This document shows, piece by piece, positions 36,809 to 44,897 of a DNA stretch of 64,000 nucleotides. How positions within the stretch are numbered: position 1 is the stretch's first letter; the number at the start of each line of letters is the position of its first letter. The DNA is from Thalassospira indica. GTDB lineage: Bacteria; Pseudomonadota; Alphaproteobacteria; Rhodospirillales; Thalassospiraceae. Location: contig NZ_CP031555.1 in the NCBI RefSeq assembly GCF_003403095.1, positions 2,894,001 to 2,958,000 on the forward strand, written 5' to 3'. Position numbers and translations under genes: made by a program. The notes under the pieces are model-generated. The model did not search any database, was not told the origin of the DNA, and saw only the letters and a program-made list of their open reading frames with translations.

Positions 36809-38029
36809 ATGCCAAGCCCAACACCGAATGCGCCGCACACCCGCCCTGCCCCGAATGGCAAAACCGCCATGGTGATCGGTGCCGGTCCGGCGGGCCTGAT
36901 GGCGGCCGAACGGCTGGCCGGTGATGGCTATGCGGTCACGATCTATGAGGGCATGCCAAGTGCGGGTCGCAAGTTGCTCATGGCCGGGAAATCGGGACTT
37001 AACATCACGCACAGCGAAGACCTTGAAACCTTCCTGACCCGCTATGGCACATCACGCGCACGGCTTGAACCGCATTTGCGCAAATTTGGGCCCGATCAAA
37101 TCCGCGCATGGTGTGCGGGGCTGGGGGTTGAAACCTTTGTCGGCTCATCTGGCCGGGTGTTCCCGACTGCAATGAAGGCAAGCCCGCTTTTGCGCGCCTG
37201 GCTTAGGCGACTTGATGATCTGGGCTGCACCATCCATTATCGTCATTACTGGACCGGCTGGAACGACGCCGATCAGGCGGTTTTCAAAACGCCCGATGGC
37301 GAAGTTACCGCCACCGCCGACATCACTATTTTGGCCCTTGGCGGCGGCAGTTGGAAACGATTGGGATCAGACGGCAAATGGATGGAAATCCTGCTTAACG
37401 CCGGGATCAAGTGCAACCCGTTTAAACCGGCCAATTGCGGCTTTGAACTCGATTGGACCGACCATTTAATCGACAAATGTGCAGGCTCCCCGGTCAAGGC
37501 CGTAACGCTGACCTGTGGGGATCAGACGGTGCGCGGCGAATTCGTCATTTCCAAAACCGGCATCGAAGGCAGTGCGGTTTACACTATTTCGGCAACGCTG
37601 CGCGATCAATGGCTTGAAACCGGTGTGGGCACGCTCACACTCGACCTCTGCCCCGACCGCACGCTGGATGACGTCACCAACCGCCTGTCAAAACCACGCG
37701 GCAAAAACTCAATCGGCAATCACCTGCGCAAAACGCTTGGCCTTGATGCCACCAAAACAGCCCTCATTTTCGAAGTCACCCCGCGCGAAACCCTGAACGA
37801 CCCAACCGCACTCGCCACCGCCATCAAAAACCTGACCCTGAAGATCAAAAAGCCCCGTCCACTGGACGAGGCCATCAGCACCGCAGGCGGTGTCGCATGG
37901 GAAGAGCTCGATGAAAACTTCCAACTCATCAAACGCCCCGGCACTTACTGCCTTGGTGAAATGGTTGATTGGGAAGCGCCGACGGGGGGGTACTTGTTGA
38001 GTGGGTGCTTCGCGCAAATGCCGAGATAG
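36809..38029 (+). CDS. TIGR03862 family flavoprotein (BaiN/HI0933-like NAD(P)/FAD-dependent oxidoreductase)
   Basis: 406 residues. The FAD-binding loop GAGPAGLMAAE starts at residue 24, followed by AGRKLLMAGKSGLNITHSED, a strong HI0933/BaiN family marker, and the late GGVAWEELDENFQL and PTGGYLLSGCFA. Proteins of this family bind FAD, and some reduce bile-acid intermediates in gut bacteria, but the role in marine bacteria is unknown. The first ~18 residues (SPTPNAPHTRPAPNG) are low complexity; a start nearer residue 21 is possible. Last ordinary-composition gene before the AT-rich island. Confidence 0.85.
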   Translation: MPSPTPNAPHTRPAPNGKTAMVIGAGPAGLMAAERLAGDGYAVTIYEGMPSAGRKLLMAGKSGLNITHSEDLETFLTRYGTSRARLEPHLRKFGPDQIRAWCAGLGVETFVGSSGRVFPTAMKASPLLRAWLRRLDDLGCTIHYRHYWTGWNDADQAVFKTPDGEVTATADITILALGGGSWKRLGSDGKWMEILLNAGIKCNPFKPANCGFELDWTDHLIDKCAGSPVKAVTLTCGDQTVRGEFVISKTGIEGSAVYTISATLRDQWLETGVGTLTLDLCPDRTLDDVTNRLSKPRGKNSIGNHLRKTLGLDATKTALIFEVTPRETLNDPTALATAIKNLTLKIKKPRPLDEAISTAGGVAWEELDENFQLIKRPGTYCLGEMVDWEAPTGGYLLSGCFAQMPR

Positions 38030-38042
38030 AAGTCAGCAAATT

Positions 38043-38657
38043 TTAGTCTGCCGTTTTCAAGAACAGCTCGTTAAATGCGTGATCCGCTCCCCACGCCTGC
38101 GCAGATGTATATGCTAATCTTCTCTTATCATCGGCCTCGAGAGTATGTTCTATCATTTTGTAACCTAAATCATGATTGGCTTCCGACCAAGCATGTTGAA
38201 ATAGGGTCTTTACTTGCATCTCAAAGCAACGGGGGATGATTTCTTTTCGAGAACCAATTGGGATAACATCCTTAGGCAACAAAAAAATATAATGCCTACC
38301 AAAGTAACCAAATTCCCACTCAGATTCTGGAAATACCTCTTGGGTTTCAATTGGGCGTAAATACTCGTTCAAGCGATCAGATACAGTGTCTAAATCTGCC
38401 TTATAGAAAGCCACGACACGCGCGCCAATCTGATCCTGAATTTGATTTATCGGGTCGGTGTACTTTGGCTCACCACTATCAAGTTTCTTATCAGCTTTCG
38501 CTACAAAGCGCTCCACAGTTTTTGCCCGAGCTGATACGCGATCAATCCTAGGAACCCCAGCCAAAATCTCGTTTAGGAAATTCTCTAAATCTGCAGCTAT
38601 AGGGTTCAAAGCCTGTTCAAAGCGCTCTGCATATTCTTTTTCTATCTTATCGCTCAT
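38043..38657 (-). CDS. RelA/SpoT-domain nucleotide pyrophosphokinase-like protein
   Basis: 204 residues, only a RelA/SpoT synthetase-type domain without hydrolase or regulatory domains. Motifs: RVSARAKTVERFVAKADKK (~40-58), DQIGARVVAFY (75-85), GYFGRHYIFLLP (117-128) and a very clear EMQVKTLFQHAWSEANHDLGYK (146-167; residues FQHAW and HDLGYK mark the fold). Small alarmone synthetases make (p)ppGpp; the toxSAS/CapRel branch instead modifies tRNA or makes toxic nucleotides in phage defence. Overlaps the stop of an unrecognised upstream gene by four bases. AT-rich with rarer codons than its neighbours, so probably acquired. Which reaction it catalyses is not decidable from sequence. Confidence 0.82.
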   Translation of the reverse strand: MSDKIEKEYAERFEQALNPIAADLENFLNEILAGVPRIDRVSARAKTVERFVAKADKKLDSGEPKYTDPINQIQDQIGARVVAFYKADLDTVSDRLNEYLRPIETQEVFPESEWEFGYFGRHYIFLLPKDVIPIGSRKEIIPRCFEMQVKTLFQHAWSEANHDLGYKMIEHTLEADDKRRLAYTSAQAWGADHAFNELFLKTAD

Positions 38658-39673
38658 TTCTTCTTCCCAAGTTTAGCTCCAGTTTCCCTGCCTACGGTGG
38701 AGTATCTTACAACACCATCTTCGGCATGCATTTCCTCCCTATCAAATATGTTGTCAAATTGCCCCGCTGGACCAGTCAGTATTGCCCCGGAATTGAGCTC
38801 TACAGATCTGTAAGGCAACTGATCAGCAAAAGTATTGTGCTGAAATGTAAAAATCTCTTCAGTTAAATCCGGGTGCTTAAACTGTGAAATTACACGTTCT
38901 CTGGCTGCTGGAGACAACCCCAGTTGCTCAATGAACTGTCTAGCATTGAGGTTCCTGCCATTAAACCCGCGGGCAAGTGTTACGGCAGCGACAATCTCTT
39001 GCTTAATATCCAAATCGATCTCTGATCGTGAGGCATCACGCAGAGCCACTGCCAACCTTTTCGTTCCCATGGCGCCAGTTGTACGGAAATCTGATTCAAG
39101 AAACTCTTTGATCCAATAACTAGAAATCTCTGTTTCTTTACTATTGATTTGCTTATCGACCGCTTTTCCATCCCAAAACCCTGCCTCAAAAGAATTGTCT
39201 TCGTAGATCACGGCTTTGTAGGCTTTGACACCTTTGAGGAAAACTCTCTCCAAGAACTCAACATTAAGTCCATTTTGCTCTTGTTCAGCAAGAATACCGT
39301 GGTTGGCTGGAAAGCGAGATACAATTACCCTGTACATCCCGTCTTCCCTACCAACAAGCAGAAATAACAAGCCGAGCCCTGAGCGATTGGTGGTGAAAGA
39401 AGACAGGTGCTGCGCAATTGCAAGTCCGGTCTCCACACTTGGCATTCTTATATAGGAGATAAGCAAATCTCTACATGCGTTGTGCTGTTGGCCGTCCGGT
39501 GCCTGATTGAAAGATATCTCTATTGAACATTCTGCAGGAGATTTCTCGTATACATCTGACAGCATCTCAAACAACTGTCCTTGAGCTGGGACTTCTGTTC
39601 CCCCGATCTCTGACGGTTCTGCCTTGCCCTTGTTCGGATAAACCAAGTATGTGTGCATATGTTCAATCGGCAT
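38654..39673 (-). CDS. Uncharacterised protein paired with the RelA/SpoT-domain gene
   Basis: 339 residues from the ATG at 39673, which has GGAGG six bases upstream; the longer open frame upstream looks non-coding. I do not recognise the family. It has no signal peptide, membrane span or obvious catalytic motif. Central segments include GLGLLFLLVGREDGMYRVIVSRFPANHGILAE (core VIVSRFPANHGI) and SSYWIKEFLESDFR, and it ends in a basic KLGKKK. The layout vaguely recalls 37-kDa nucleoid-associated (NdpA/YejK) proteins, but I would not assign it. It is translated first and coupled by ATGA overlap to the RelA/SpoT protein, so sensor, antitoxin or adaptor roles are all open. Confidence 0.75.
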   Translation of the reverse strand: MPIEHMHTYLVYPNKGKAEPSEIGGTEVPAQGQLFEMLSDVYEKSPAECSIEISFNQAPDGQQHNACRDLLISYIRMPSVETGLAIAQHLSSFTTNRSGLGLLFLLVGREDGMYRVIVSRFPANHGILAEQEQNGLNVEFLERVFLKGVKAYKAVIYEDNSFEAGFWDGKAVDKQINSKETEISSYWIKEFLESDFRTTGAMGTKRLAVALRDASRSEIDLDIKQEIVAAVTLARGFNGRNLNARQFIEQLGLSPAARERVISQFKHPDLTEEIFTFQHNTFADQLPYRSVELNSGAILTGPAGQFDNIFDREEMHAEDGVVRYSTVGRETGAKLGKKK

Positions 39674-39848
39674 ACCTACCTCCACAACCCATAATTGCCA
39701 AATACACCACAAGGTTAGTTTCAAATCTACTAATAATACTATACGAATATATACATCGAATTCCGTTGCCTTGCAGAAACCCTCATAAAATTTGCTTTGC
39801 GGCTTCATCTTTGGCTTAATACCCACCTCCAAGATCAAAAAATCCAAG

Positions 39849-39865
39849 AATAAAAACAGCGAGGT
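39849..39865 (+). repeat. 17-bp repeat in the leader of the methyltransferase gene
   Basis: AATAAAAACAGCGAGGT, containing the ribosome site, five bases before the ATG at 39871. The same 17 bases occur at 53549-53565, five bases before the start of the glycosyltransferase gene. Confidence 0.7.
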
Positions 39866-39870
39866 GAGCC

Positions 39871-40542
39871 ATGACGGGTGCCAGTGATGGCAATTCCAGA
39901 GGTACGGATATTTCCGACAGCGCATCTGATTTGACGCGCATGACCGATGCAGGGCCAGAAGCCCTTGCGGCCTATTACGACAAGTGGGCTGAAAGCTATG
40001 ACGCGGATTTGCCCAAGATGGGCTATGACGCGCCCAAGCGGGCGGCGGCCATCATGGTTGAGCACGGGGTGCCGTTTGACGCACCGGTTCTGGATGCCGG
40101 TTGCGGCACCGGGTTGACGGGTTTGGAACTTTCAAAGGCCGGATATAGCGATATCACCGGCATTGACCTTTCGCTGGAATCCCTGCAGGCGGCCGAGGCC
40201 AAGGGCGTCTATCGTCATCTTAAAAAGCGCGATATGAACCAAACGCTGGCCTTTGGCGATAATGGTTTTGCCGCCGTTCAATGCATCGGGACGCTGACCT
40301 ATGTCCGCGAAATCAAGCAGCTGTTTTCGGAATTTTGCCGGGTTGTGAAGCGCGGCGGCATTGTCAGCTTTACCCAGCGCGACGACCTGTATGACGATGC
40401 CTTCATCAAGGCCATTCAGGCCACCACCAAGGCCCGGAAGTGGGAACTGATTTCCCATTCCGATCCGATGCCCTATCTGCCCAACCACGCAGATTTCGCC
40501 GACAAGAAACACATTTTCTATGATGTCTATCGGGTGAAATAA
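39871..40542 (+). CDS. Class I SAM-dependent methyltransferase
   Basis: 223 residues. S-adenosylmethionine-binding motif I VLDAGCGTGLTG is at 73-84, with the acidic second strand ITGIDLSLESLQ (~96-107) and a later AVQCIGTLTYV. The first ~30 residues are disordered-looking. Substrate unknown; related proteins are annotated as small-molecule or Williams-Beuren-type (WBSCR27-like) methyltransferases because of the YYDKWAESYDADL opening. Ribosome site GAGGTGA lies in a 17-bp repeat shared with another gene of the window. Confidence 0.85.
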   Translation: MTGASDGNSRGTDISDSASDLTRMTDAGPEALAAYYDKWAESYDADLPKMGYDAPKRAAAIMVEHGVPFDAPVLDAGCGTGLTGLELSKAGYSDITGIDLSLESLQAAEAKGVYRHLKKRDMNQTLAFGDNGFAAVQCIGTLTYVREIKQLFSEFCRVVKRGGIVSFTQRDDLYDDAFIKAIQATTKARKWELISHSDPMPYLPNHADFADKKHIFYDVYRVK

Positions 40543-40571
40543 CCCTGCGATCGGGTTTTATGCCTACCCGC

Positions 40572-40766
40572 TTAGTGGCAATGAACCGTGCTCGCCTTGC
40601 GATCCATGTGACAGCATTGACCGGGTGGGGAGCTTTTTCGGCAGCCGCCACCATGCTCAATCGACTGATCGACAAATACCGGCTGCGCGTTTGTCGGTTC
40701 CGGCATAACGGCCAGGCCGAATGCAAACGGCAAGGCTGCGGCAATCATCAGAACTGTTTTCATCAT
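40572..40766 (-). CDS. Small secreted Cys/His-rich protein
   Basis: 64 residues from tandem ATGs at 40766/40763 preceded by AGGAGG. A Sec signal peptide (MKTVLMIAAALPFAFGLAV, cut probably after TNA) leaves a mature peptide of about 36 residues with four Cys and three His (GGCRKSSPPGQCCHMDR, ending VHCH). The spacing suggests metal binding or disulfides in the periplasm. I recall similar small alphaproteobacterial proteins only as hypothetical. It converges with the methyltransferase gene. Confidence 0.65.
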   Translation of the reverse strand: MMKTVLMIAAALPFAFGLAVMPEPTNAQPVFVDQSIEHGGGCRKSSPPGQCCHMDRKASTVHCH

Positions 40767-40819
40767 TTGTCCTCCCTGTTTATCCCGTGATGATAACATC
40801 CTCACACGGCAGAAATAAT

Positions 40820-41084
40820 AGGCTCAGGACCTATTAATTTGATTTAAATGGCAGGCGTTATATTTGTGAAATCCAAGGAAAATCCCGCCGGGCGGGCTGG
40901 TATCCCGGCCAAGGGGTTTGACGTCGGAGTTCACAAATATAACGTCTGTCCTTTGGATTCACCTGATTTGCACGGGCTACTTTGTCGCAAAGCCTTGAAA
41001 GATGAATATCTTCCGTCGGCTTTGCTCCGCGTATCCGCACAAATCAGGTGAACCATTCAAACCAAATTAATAGGTCCTGAGCCT
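40820..41084. repeat. MITE-like element with 32-bp terminal inverted repeats
   Basis: A left arm (40820-40851, starting AGGCTCAGGACCTATTAA) is matched in inverse at 41053-41084 with 30 of 32 positions identical. Two inner inverted repeats exist: CGTTATATTTGTGAA near 40855 against TTCACAAATATAACG near 40931, and TTCACCTGATTTG near 40958 against CAAATCAGGTGAA near 41040. The 265 bp hold no coding frame. No target duplication is visible. Together with 41085-41275 this covers the gap between the small secreted protein and the MFS gene. Confidence 0.75.
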
Positions 41085-41110
41085 TGCTTTAAGGGCAGGT
41101 CAAAAAGATA

Positions 41111-41152
41111 GTTGACATGATCAACCATTTTTATATAGTTGATAGTGTCAAC
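41111..41152 (+). promoter_or_regulatory. Promoter with two MarR-type operators
   Basis: Two palindromes GTTGA-N5-TCAAC at 41111-41125 and 41138-41152, centres 27 bp apart. They overlay a good promoter: -35 TTGACA (41112-41117), 16-bp spacer, -10 TATAGT (41134-41139). The MarR protein encoded second in the operon is the natural ligand, implying autorepression. The transcript leader to 41276 is about 130 bases with no clear element. Confidence 0.7.
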
Positions 41153-41275
41153 CAATTAAGGGTCGCGTCTGCACCCCACAAGCGCCCCACGCTTTGCCGA
41201 CGCGATACCAAGGCGACATGCCGTGCCTGAAACCAAGGCCCCTTCGCGCACACCATTTGATAAAGAGACCGCCCC

Positions 41276-42697
41276 ATGCCGATCCCTCATATCCAACGTC
41301 TCAAAATATCCCCCGAAGTACATCCCGATGGGTTGCCGGGACCACGGCGCATTTATGCCGCCCTGGCGCTTTTGATCACGGTCATGATGGCGGTGCTCGA
41401 TGGCACGATCATGAATGTCGCCCTGCCCGCCATTGCCCAGGATCAGGGGGCAACACCGGCGCATGCAATCTGGGTGATCACCGCCTATCAGTTGGCAATT
41501 GTGGTTGCCCTTCTGCCGTTTTCCGCCCTTGGCGAGGCGATTGGCTTTCGCAAGGTGTATCTGAGCGGCATTACCCTGTTCGGGCTGGCATCTGCCCTGT
41601 GTGCGATGGCACCGAATATCGAATTTCTGATTGCTGCGCGCGTGTTGCAGGGCCTTGGCGCGGCCGCAATCATGAGCATCAATGCCGCCATCATGCGCCA
41701 TGTCTTCCCGCATGCGAAACTGGGACAGGCGATTGGCTGGATCGCGATGACAGTATCGGTATCGGCTGCTGCTGGCCCCACCATTGCGTCGGCGATCATG
41801 GCGGTTGGCAGCTGGCACTGGCTGTTTTTGATCAACCTGCCGATATCGGTGATTTCGATCGCAATGGGCTATTTCAGCCTGCCGTTTAATACGCCAAGCC
41901 GGGCCCGGTTTGATTTTATCAGTGCGCTCCTCAATGTTCTGACCTTTGGCGGGCTGGTTGCCGCCCTTGGCAATATGGGCATTGACAGCAACCCGATCCT
42001 GATCGCAGGCCAATTTGCCGTGTCGTTCATCGCCGGGGTGTTTTTGGTGCGGCGTCAATTATCGCGCAGTCGCCCGATGTTGCCCCTCGACCTTTTGAAA
42101 ATTCCGGTCTTTGCCTGTTCCATCGGGTCATCGATGACCGGTTTTTGCGCCCAGATGATTGCGTTCGTCACCCTGCCCTTCTATTTCCACGATGTGTTGG
42201 GACATAGCGCCACCATGACGGGCCTTTTGATGACGCCATGGCCAGTCGCCACTGCGATCATTGCGCCGATTGCCGGGCGGATGGCCGACAAATTCTCGCC
42301 AATCCGCCTGACCGGGATTGGCATGGCGGTGTTTGCCATCGGGCTTTATGGCACAACCCTTGCCGCCGATGCCGGGGGCTTGGTGCCGATCATTGCCGCC
42401 CTTGCCCTGTGTGGTGCTGGCTTTGGTCTTTTTCAGGCGCCCAACAATCGCCTGATGCTGACCAGTGCGCCCCGTGAACGGTCCGGCGGGGCCAGTGGTA
42501 TGCTATCGACTGCGCGTCTGACGGGTCAGTCGGTTGGCGCGGCACTGGCGGCCATTCTGATTGGCACCGGTGGCGGGTTTGACCTTTCGACCATCATGCT
42601 GGTGGCAAGTGGCTCGGCCGTTTTGTCTGCCATCATTTGCGAAGGACGTCGCCATGCCCTTCGTACCGGATTGATTGCCAGCCCGGCTGGCGTGTGA
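41276..42697 (+). CDS. MFS exporter, DHA2 (EmrB/QacA) family
   Basis: 473 residues, 14-helix drug:H+ antiporter type. Motif C-type segment and the DHA2 opening LLITVMMAVLDGTIMNVALPAIAQD (core LDGTIMNVALP) are visible, with FRKVYLSG (loop 2-3) and GLGAAAIMSINAAIMRHVFP. It exports hydrophobic or amphiphilic compounds across the inner membrane. First gene of a MarR-controlled operon with a siderophore-interacting reductase; the partner suggests iron-chelate or redox-active compound handling rather than simple drug export. Confidence 0.88.
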   Translation: MPIPHIQRLKISPEVHPDGLPGPRRIYAALALLITVMMAVLDGTIMNVALPAIAQDQGATPAHAIWVITAYQLAIVVALLPFSALGEAIGFRKVYLSGITLFGLASALCAMAPNIEFLIAARVLQGLGAAAIMSINAAIMRHVFPHAKLGQAIGWIAMTVSVSAAAGPTIASAIMAVGSWHWLFLINLPISVISIAMGYFSLPFNTPSRARFDFISALLNVLTFGGLVAALGNMGIDSNPILIAGQFAVSFIAGVFLVRRQLSRSRPMLPLDLLKIPVFACSIGSSMTGFCAQMIAFVTLPFYFHDVLGHSATMTGLLMTPWPVATAIIAPIAGRMADKFSPIRLTGIGMAVFAIGLYGTTLAADAGGLVPIIAALALCGAGFGLFQAPNNRLMLTSAPRERSGGASGMLSTARLTGQSVGAALAAILIGTGGGFDLSTIMLVASGSAVLSAIICEGRRHALRTGLIASPAGV

Positions 42698-42711
42698 GGA
42701 AGAAGAAGACC

Positions 42712-43215
42712 ATGACGGAAGAAGATCAGATCCACGTCCCCGGCGAAACGCTGCATCGGCTGGTGCATGCCTATAAGCGCCGCCTGATGACGGCGATGGT
42801 TGATGCCGACATGCCAATGCCGATTTCGCACAAACGGGTGATGAAATGGATCACCCGCATTCCCGGCATCACCGCCCAGCAAATGGCCGAAAAATCCGGT
42901 CAGGACAAAGGCCGGATCACCCGGCTTTTGAAAGAACTTGAAAATGACGGGCTGATTGAACGCCGCCCGCACCCCGAAGATCGACGGAGCCAAACCCTGC
43001 ATTTGACGGCCGCAGGCAGCGCAAAAATGGAAGATTTCCGCGCTGTTGAAAAAGATGTCCGAACCCGCATGACACGCGGTCTTACGCCACAGCAGATCCA
43101 GGATTTTGTCAAGATTGCCAATCTGATGTCCGACAATCTGGAAACCCACAAATGCAAGAAACTGGACTTTGCGGCCGACAGCCCAAATGACCAAGGACTT
43201 GGGACCAAGGAGTGA
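42712..43215 (+). CDS. MarR family transcriptional regulator
   Basis: 167 residues from the ATG at 42712, 14 bases after the MFS stop. Winged HTH: ITAQQMAEKSGQDKGRITRLLKELENDGLIERRPHPEDRRSQTLHLT (core DKGRITRLLKEL and DRRSQTLHLT). MarR proteins usually repress their own operon and release DNA when bound by a phenolic or oxidised ligand. Two palindromes over the operon promoter are the likely target. Confidence 0.9.
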   Translation: MTEEDQIHVPGETLHRLVHAYKRRLMTAMVDADMPMPISHKRVMKWITRIPGITAQQMAEKSGQDKGRITRLLKELENDGLIERRPHPEDRRSQTLHLTAAGSAKMEDFRAVEKDVRTRMTRGLTPQQIQDFVKIANLMSDNLETHKCKKLDFAADSPNDQGLGTKE

Positions 43216-43219
43216 AGAA

Positions 43220-44011
43220 ATGAGTAAACCTTCCCAGCGCGATCTGACCGTGATCAAAAAGGGATACGTCACCCCCAATATGCTGCGCGTCACCCTTGGC
43301 GGTGACGGCATGAAGGACTTTCCCGAGGATCAGGAAAGTGCCTATGTCAAACTGATGTTTCCGATCGAAGGGGACGACAAAGGCCGCGTTTTGCGCCGGA
43401 CCTATACCGTGCGCCATGACCGCATGACCGATCAGGGCCGGGAGATCGATATTGATTTCGTCATGCATGGTGATGCGGACGGCGACGACGATCACGATCA
43501 TGGTGGCCCGGCATCGAACTGGGCGGTCAATTGCCAGCCCGGCGATGTGATCACCATTGGCGGCCCCGGCCCCAAAAAACTGGTCGATCCGACCGCCGAC
43601 TGGTTCCTGATTGTCGGGGACATGACAGCCCTTCCCGCAGTATCAGTCAATCTGGAAACACTGCCCGATGATGCGCGCGGCTATGCCGTGATCGAAGTCC
43701 GCTCAGAGGCCGACATGCAGGATTTGAAAAAGCCCGACAACATCACGATTGAATGGGTGATCAATCCGCGTCCGGGCGAAGTCAATACGGTGCTTAGCGA
43801 TGTGGTCAAACGCATCCCCTGGCACGCAGACGGTCGCCTTTCGGTTTGGGCGGCGTGCGAATTTACATCCATGCGGGAACTGCGCAGCTACTTCCGCGAG
43901 GAACGCGGCCTTGGCAAGGATGATCTTTATATCTCAAGCTATTGGAAGCTTGGCATGAATGAAGACACTCACAAGGTCATCAAGTCCGAGGATGCCAAAA
44001 CGGCGGCCTGA
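43220..44011 (+). CDS. Siderophore-interacting protein (SIP family FAD-dependent ferric reductase)
   Basis: 263 residues from the ATG at 43220 preceded by AAGGAG. FAD-binding RRTYTVRHDR near residue 70 corresponds to the R-x-Y-T-x-R motif; the C-terminal SIP domain has WAACEFTSMRELRSYF and ends ISSYWKLGMNEDTHK, matching the YW-x-x-G region of ViuB/YqjH. Such proteins reduce ferric siderophores in the cytoplasm to release iron. An acidic-histidine stretch (DADGDDDHDHGG) lies before the core. No siderophore synthesis or receptor gene is nearby. Confidence 0.9.
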   Translation: MSKPSQRDLTVIKKGYVTPNMLRVTLGGDGMKDFPEDQESAYVKLMFPIEGDDKGRVLRRTYTVRHDRMTDQGREIDIDFVMHGDADGDDDHDHGGPASNWAVNCQPGDVITIGGPGPKKLVDPTADWFLIVGDMTALPAVSVNLETLPDDARGYAVIEVRSEADMQDLKKPDNITIEWVINPRPGEVNTVLSDVVKRIPWHADGRLSVWAACEFTSMRELRSYFREERGLGKDDLYISSYWKLGMNEDTHKVIKSEDAKTAA

Positions 44012-44041
44012 TCGGAACACATCACAATCGAACAAACATTT

Positions 44042-44070
44042 CGGGCCCCTTTGCGGGGCCCGTTTGCGTT
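44042..44070 (+). terminator. Intrinsic terminator after the MFS-marR-SIP operon
   Basis: CGGGCCCC (44042-44049) pairs with GGGGCCCG (44055-44062), followed by TTTGCGTTTGG. Confidence 0.8.
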
Positions 44071-44089
44071 TGGCGATTGATTGAGCTGA

Positions 44090-44749
44090 TCAGGCATATT
44101 GCGCATGCAGGCGCGCCATGCGTCTGCGCGCGAAAAAGCCGGCATGCTGGGTTGTCTGAACCATTTCCGGGTGCAGCTGCCCGTCCTCGTCACAGACAAA
44201 GGCCCGGCTGGCACCGATCACGCCCTTTTCCGAGCTATAGACCGCAATCACGATGATTTCGATGCGGCATTTACCTTCGCCGACTGCTTTATCAGGATCA
44301 GTACCTGTGTCCTTATCGCTGGCGCGGGCCTGATGCGTAATCCGCCGCATCAGGTTTTGCAGCGCGCCCAGTTCGATGCATCTGCCGGATTCAAGCGGGC
44401 CTTGCACTGTGAGTTCCTCAAGACGTGCGGCATGGGCCGATTTGCGGCCTTGATCGGTCTGGAAGTCCACTTCCGGATCGCTATCTGTGACCTGCTCACA
44501 CACCTGTTGCGTTTCATCACCAATACAGACAAGCACCTTGTCGATATGAATGGCTTCCTGGCTCATATTGCTGATCAGAAAGCGCGCCTTGTCCGAATTG
44601 CCAAGCATCTGGTTGATGACGATTTTCGGGCGTCTGACACGTCGATAGCTTTGAAACAGCAATTGCGCATAGAAAATCCACACCATCAATGTTGCGATGC
44701 TGACGCCAACCTGAAGCAAGGTGGCGTGTTGTTCAATCCATGAACCCAT
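44090..44749 (-). CDS. Hypothetical membrane-anchored protein
   Basis: 219 residues with one N-terminal membrane segment (~12-34, LLQVGVSIATLMVWIFYAQLLF) followed by a basic RRVRRPK stop-transfer and a soluble cytoplasmic-side domain. I see no family motif; a small beta-rich domain is suggested by RFLISNMSQEAIHIDKVLVCI. Similar membrane-plus-soluble hypotheticals are common in alphaproteobacteria. Monocistronic between two terminators. Confidence 0.65.
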   Translation of the reverse strand: MGSWIEQHATLLQVGVSIATLMVWIFYAQLLFQSYRRVRRPKIVINQMLGNSDKARFLISNMSQEAIHIDKVLVCIGDETQQVCEQVTDSDPEVDFQTDQGRKSAHAARLEELTVQGPLESGRCIELGALQNLMRRITHQARASDKDTGTDPDKAVGEGKCRIEIIVIAVYSSEKGVIGASRAFVCDEDGQLHPEMVQTTQHAGFFARRRMARLHAQYA

Positions 44750-44841
44750 GGGGTACCCCTGAAAACAAAATCGACCTGACTGCCGGTATTTCCGGCATCA
44801 TCAATTCAACGTGTTTCAGGGGATTTTGTTTCAGGGGGATG

Positions 44842-44869
44842 CAAAACACCCCGGCCAAAGACCGGGGTG
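44842..44869 (-). terminator. Intrinsic terminator after fdhA
   Basis: CACCCCGG (44847-44854) pairs with CCGGGGTG (44862-44869); on the minus strand it is followed by TTTTGC. Upstream toward 44755 there is another weak inverted repeat (CCCCTGAAAACAAAATC / GATTTTGTTTCAGG) of unknown role. Confidence 0.7.
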
Positions 44870-44897
44870 CCTGTTATTCGTTTTGCTATGTGCCCGA

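Noticed and set aside
38654..39925. Longer version (423 codons) of the RelA/SpoT partner gene
   Set aside because: The extra 84 codons are Trp/Cys/Leu-rich junk-like sequence; the ATG at 39673 has GGAGG at ideal spacing.
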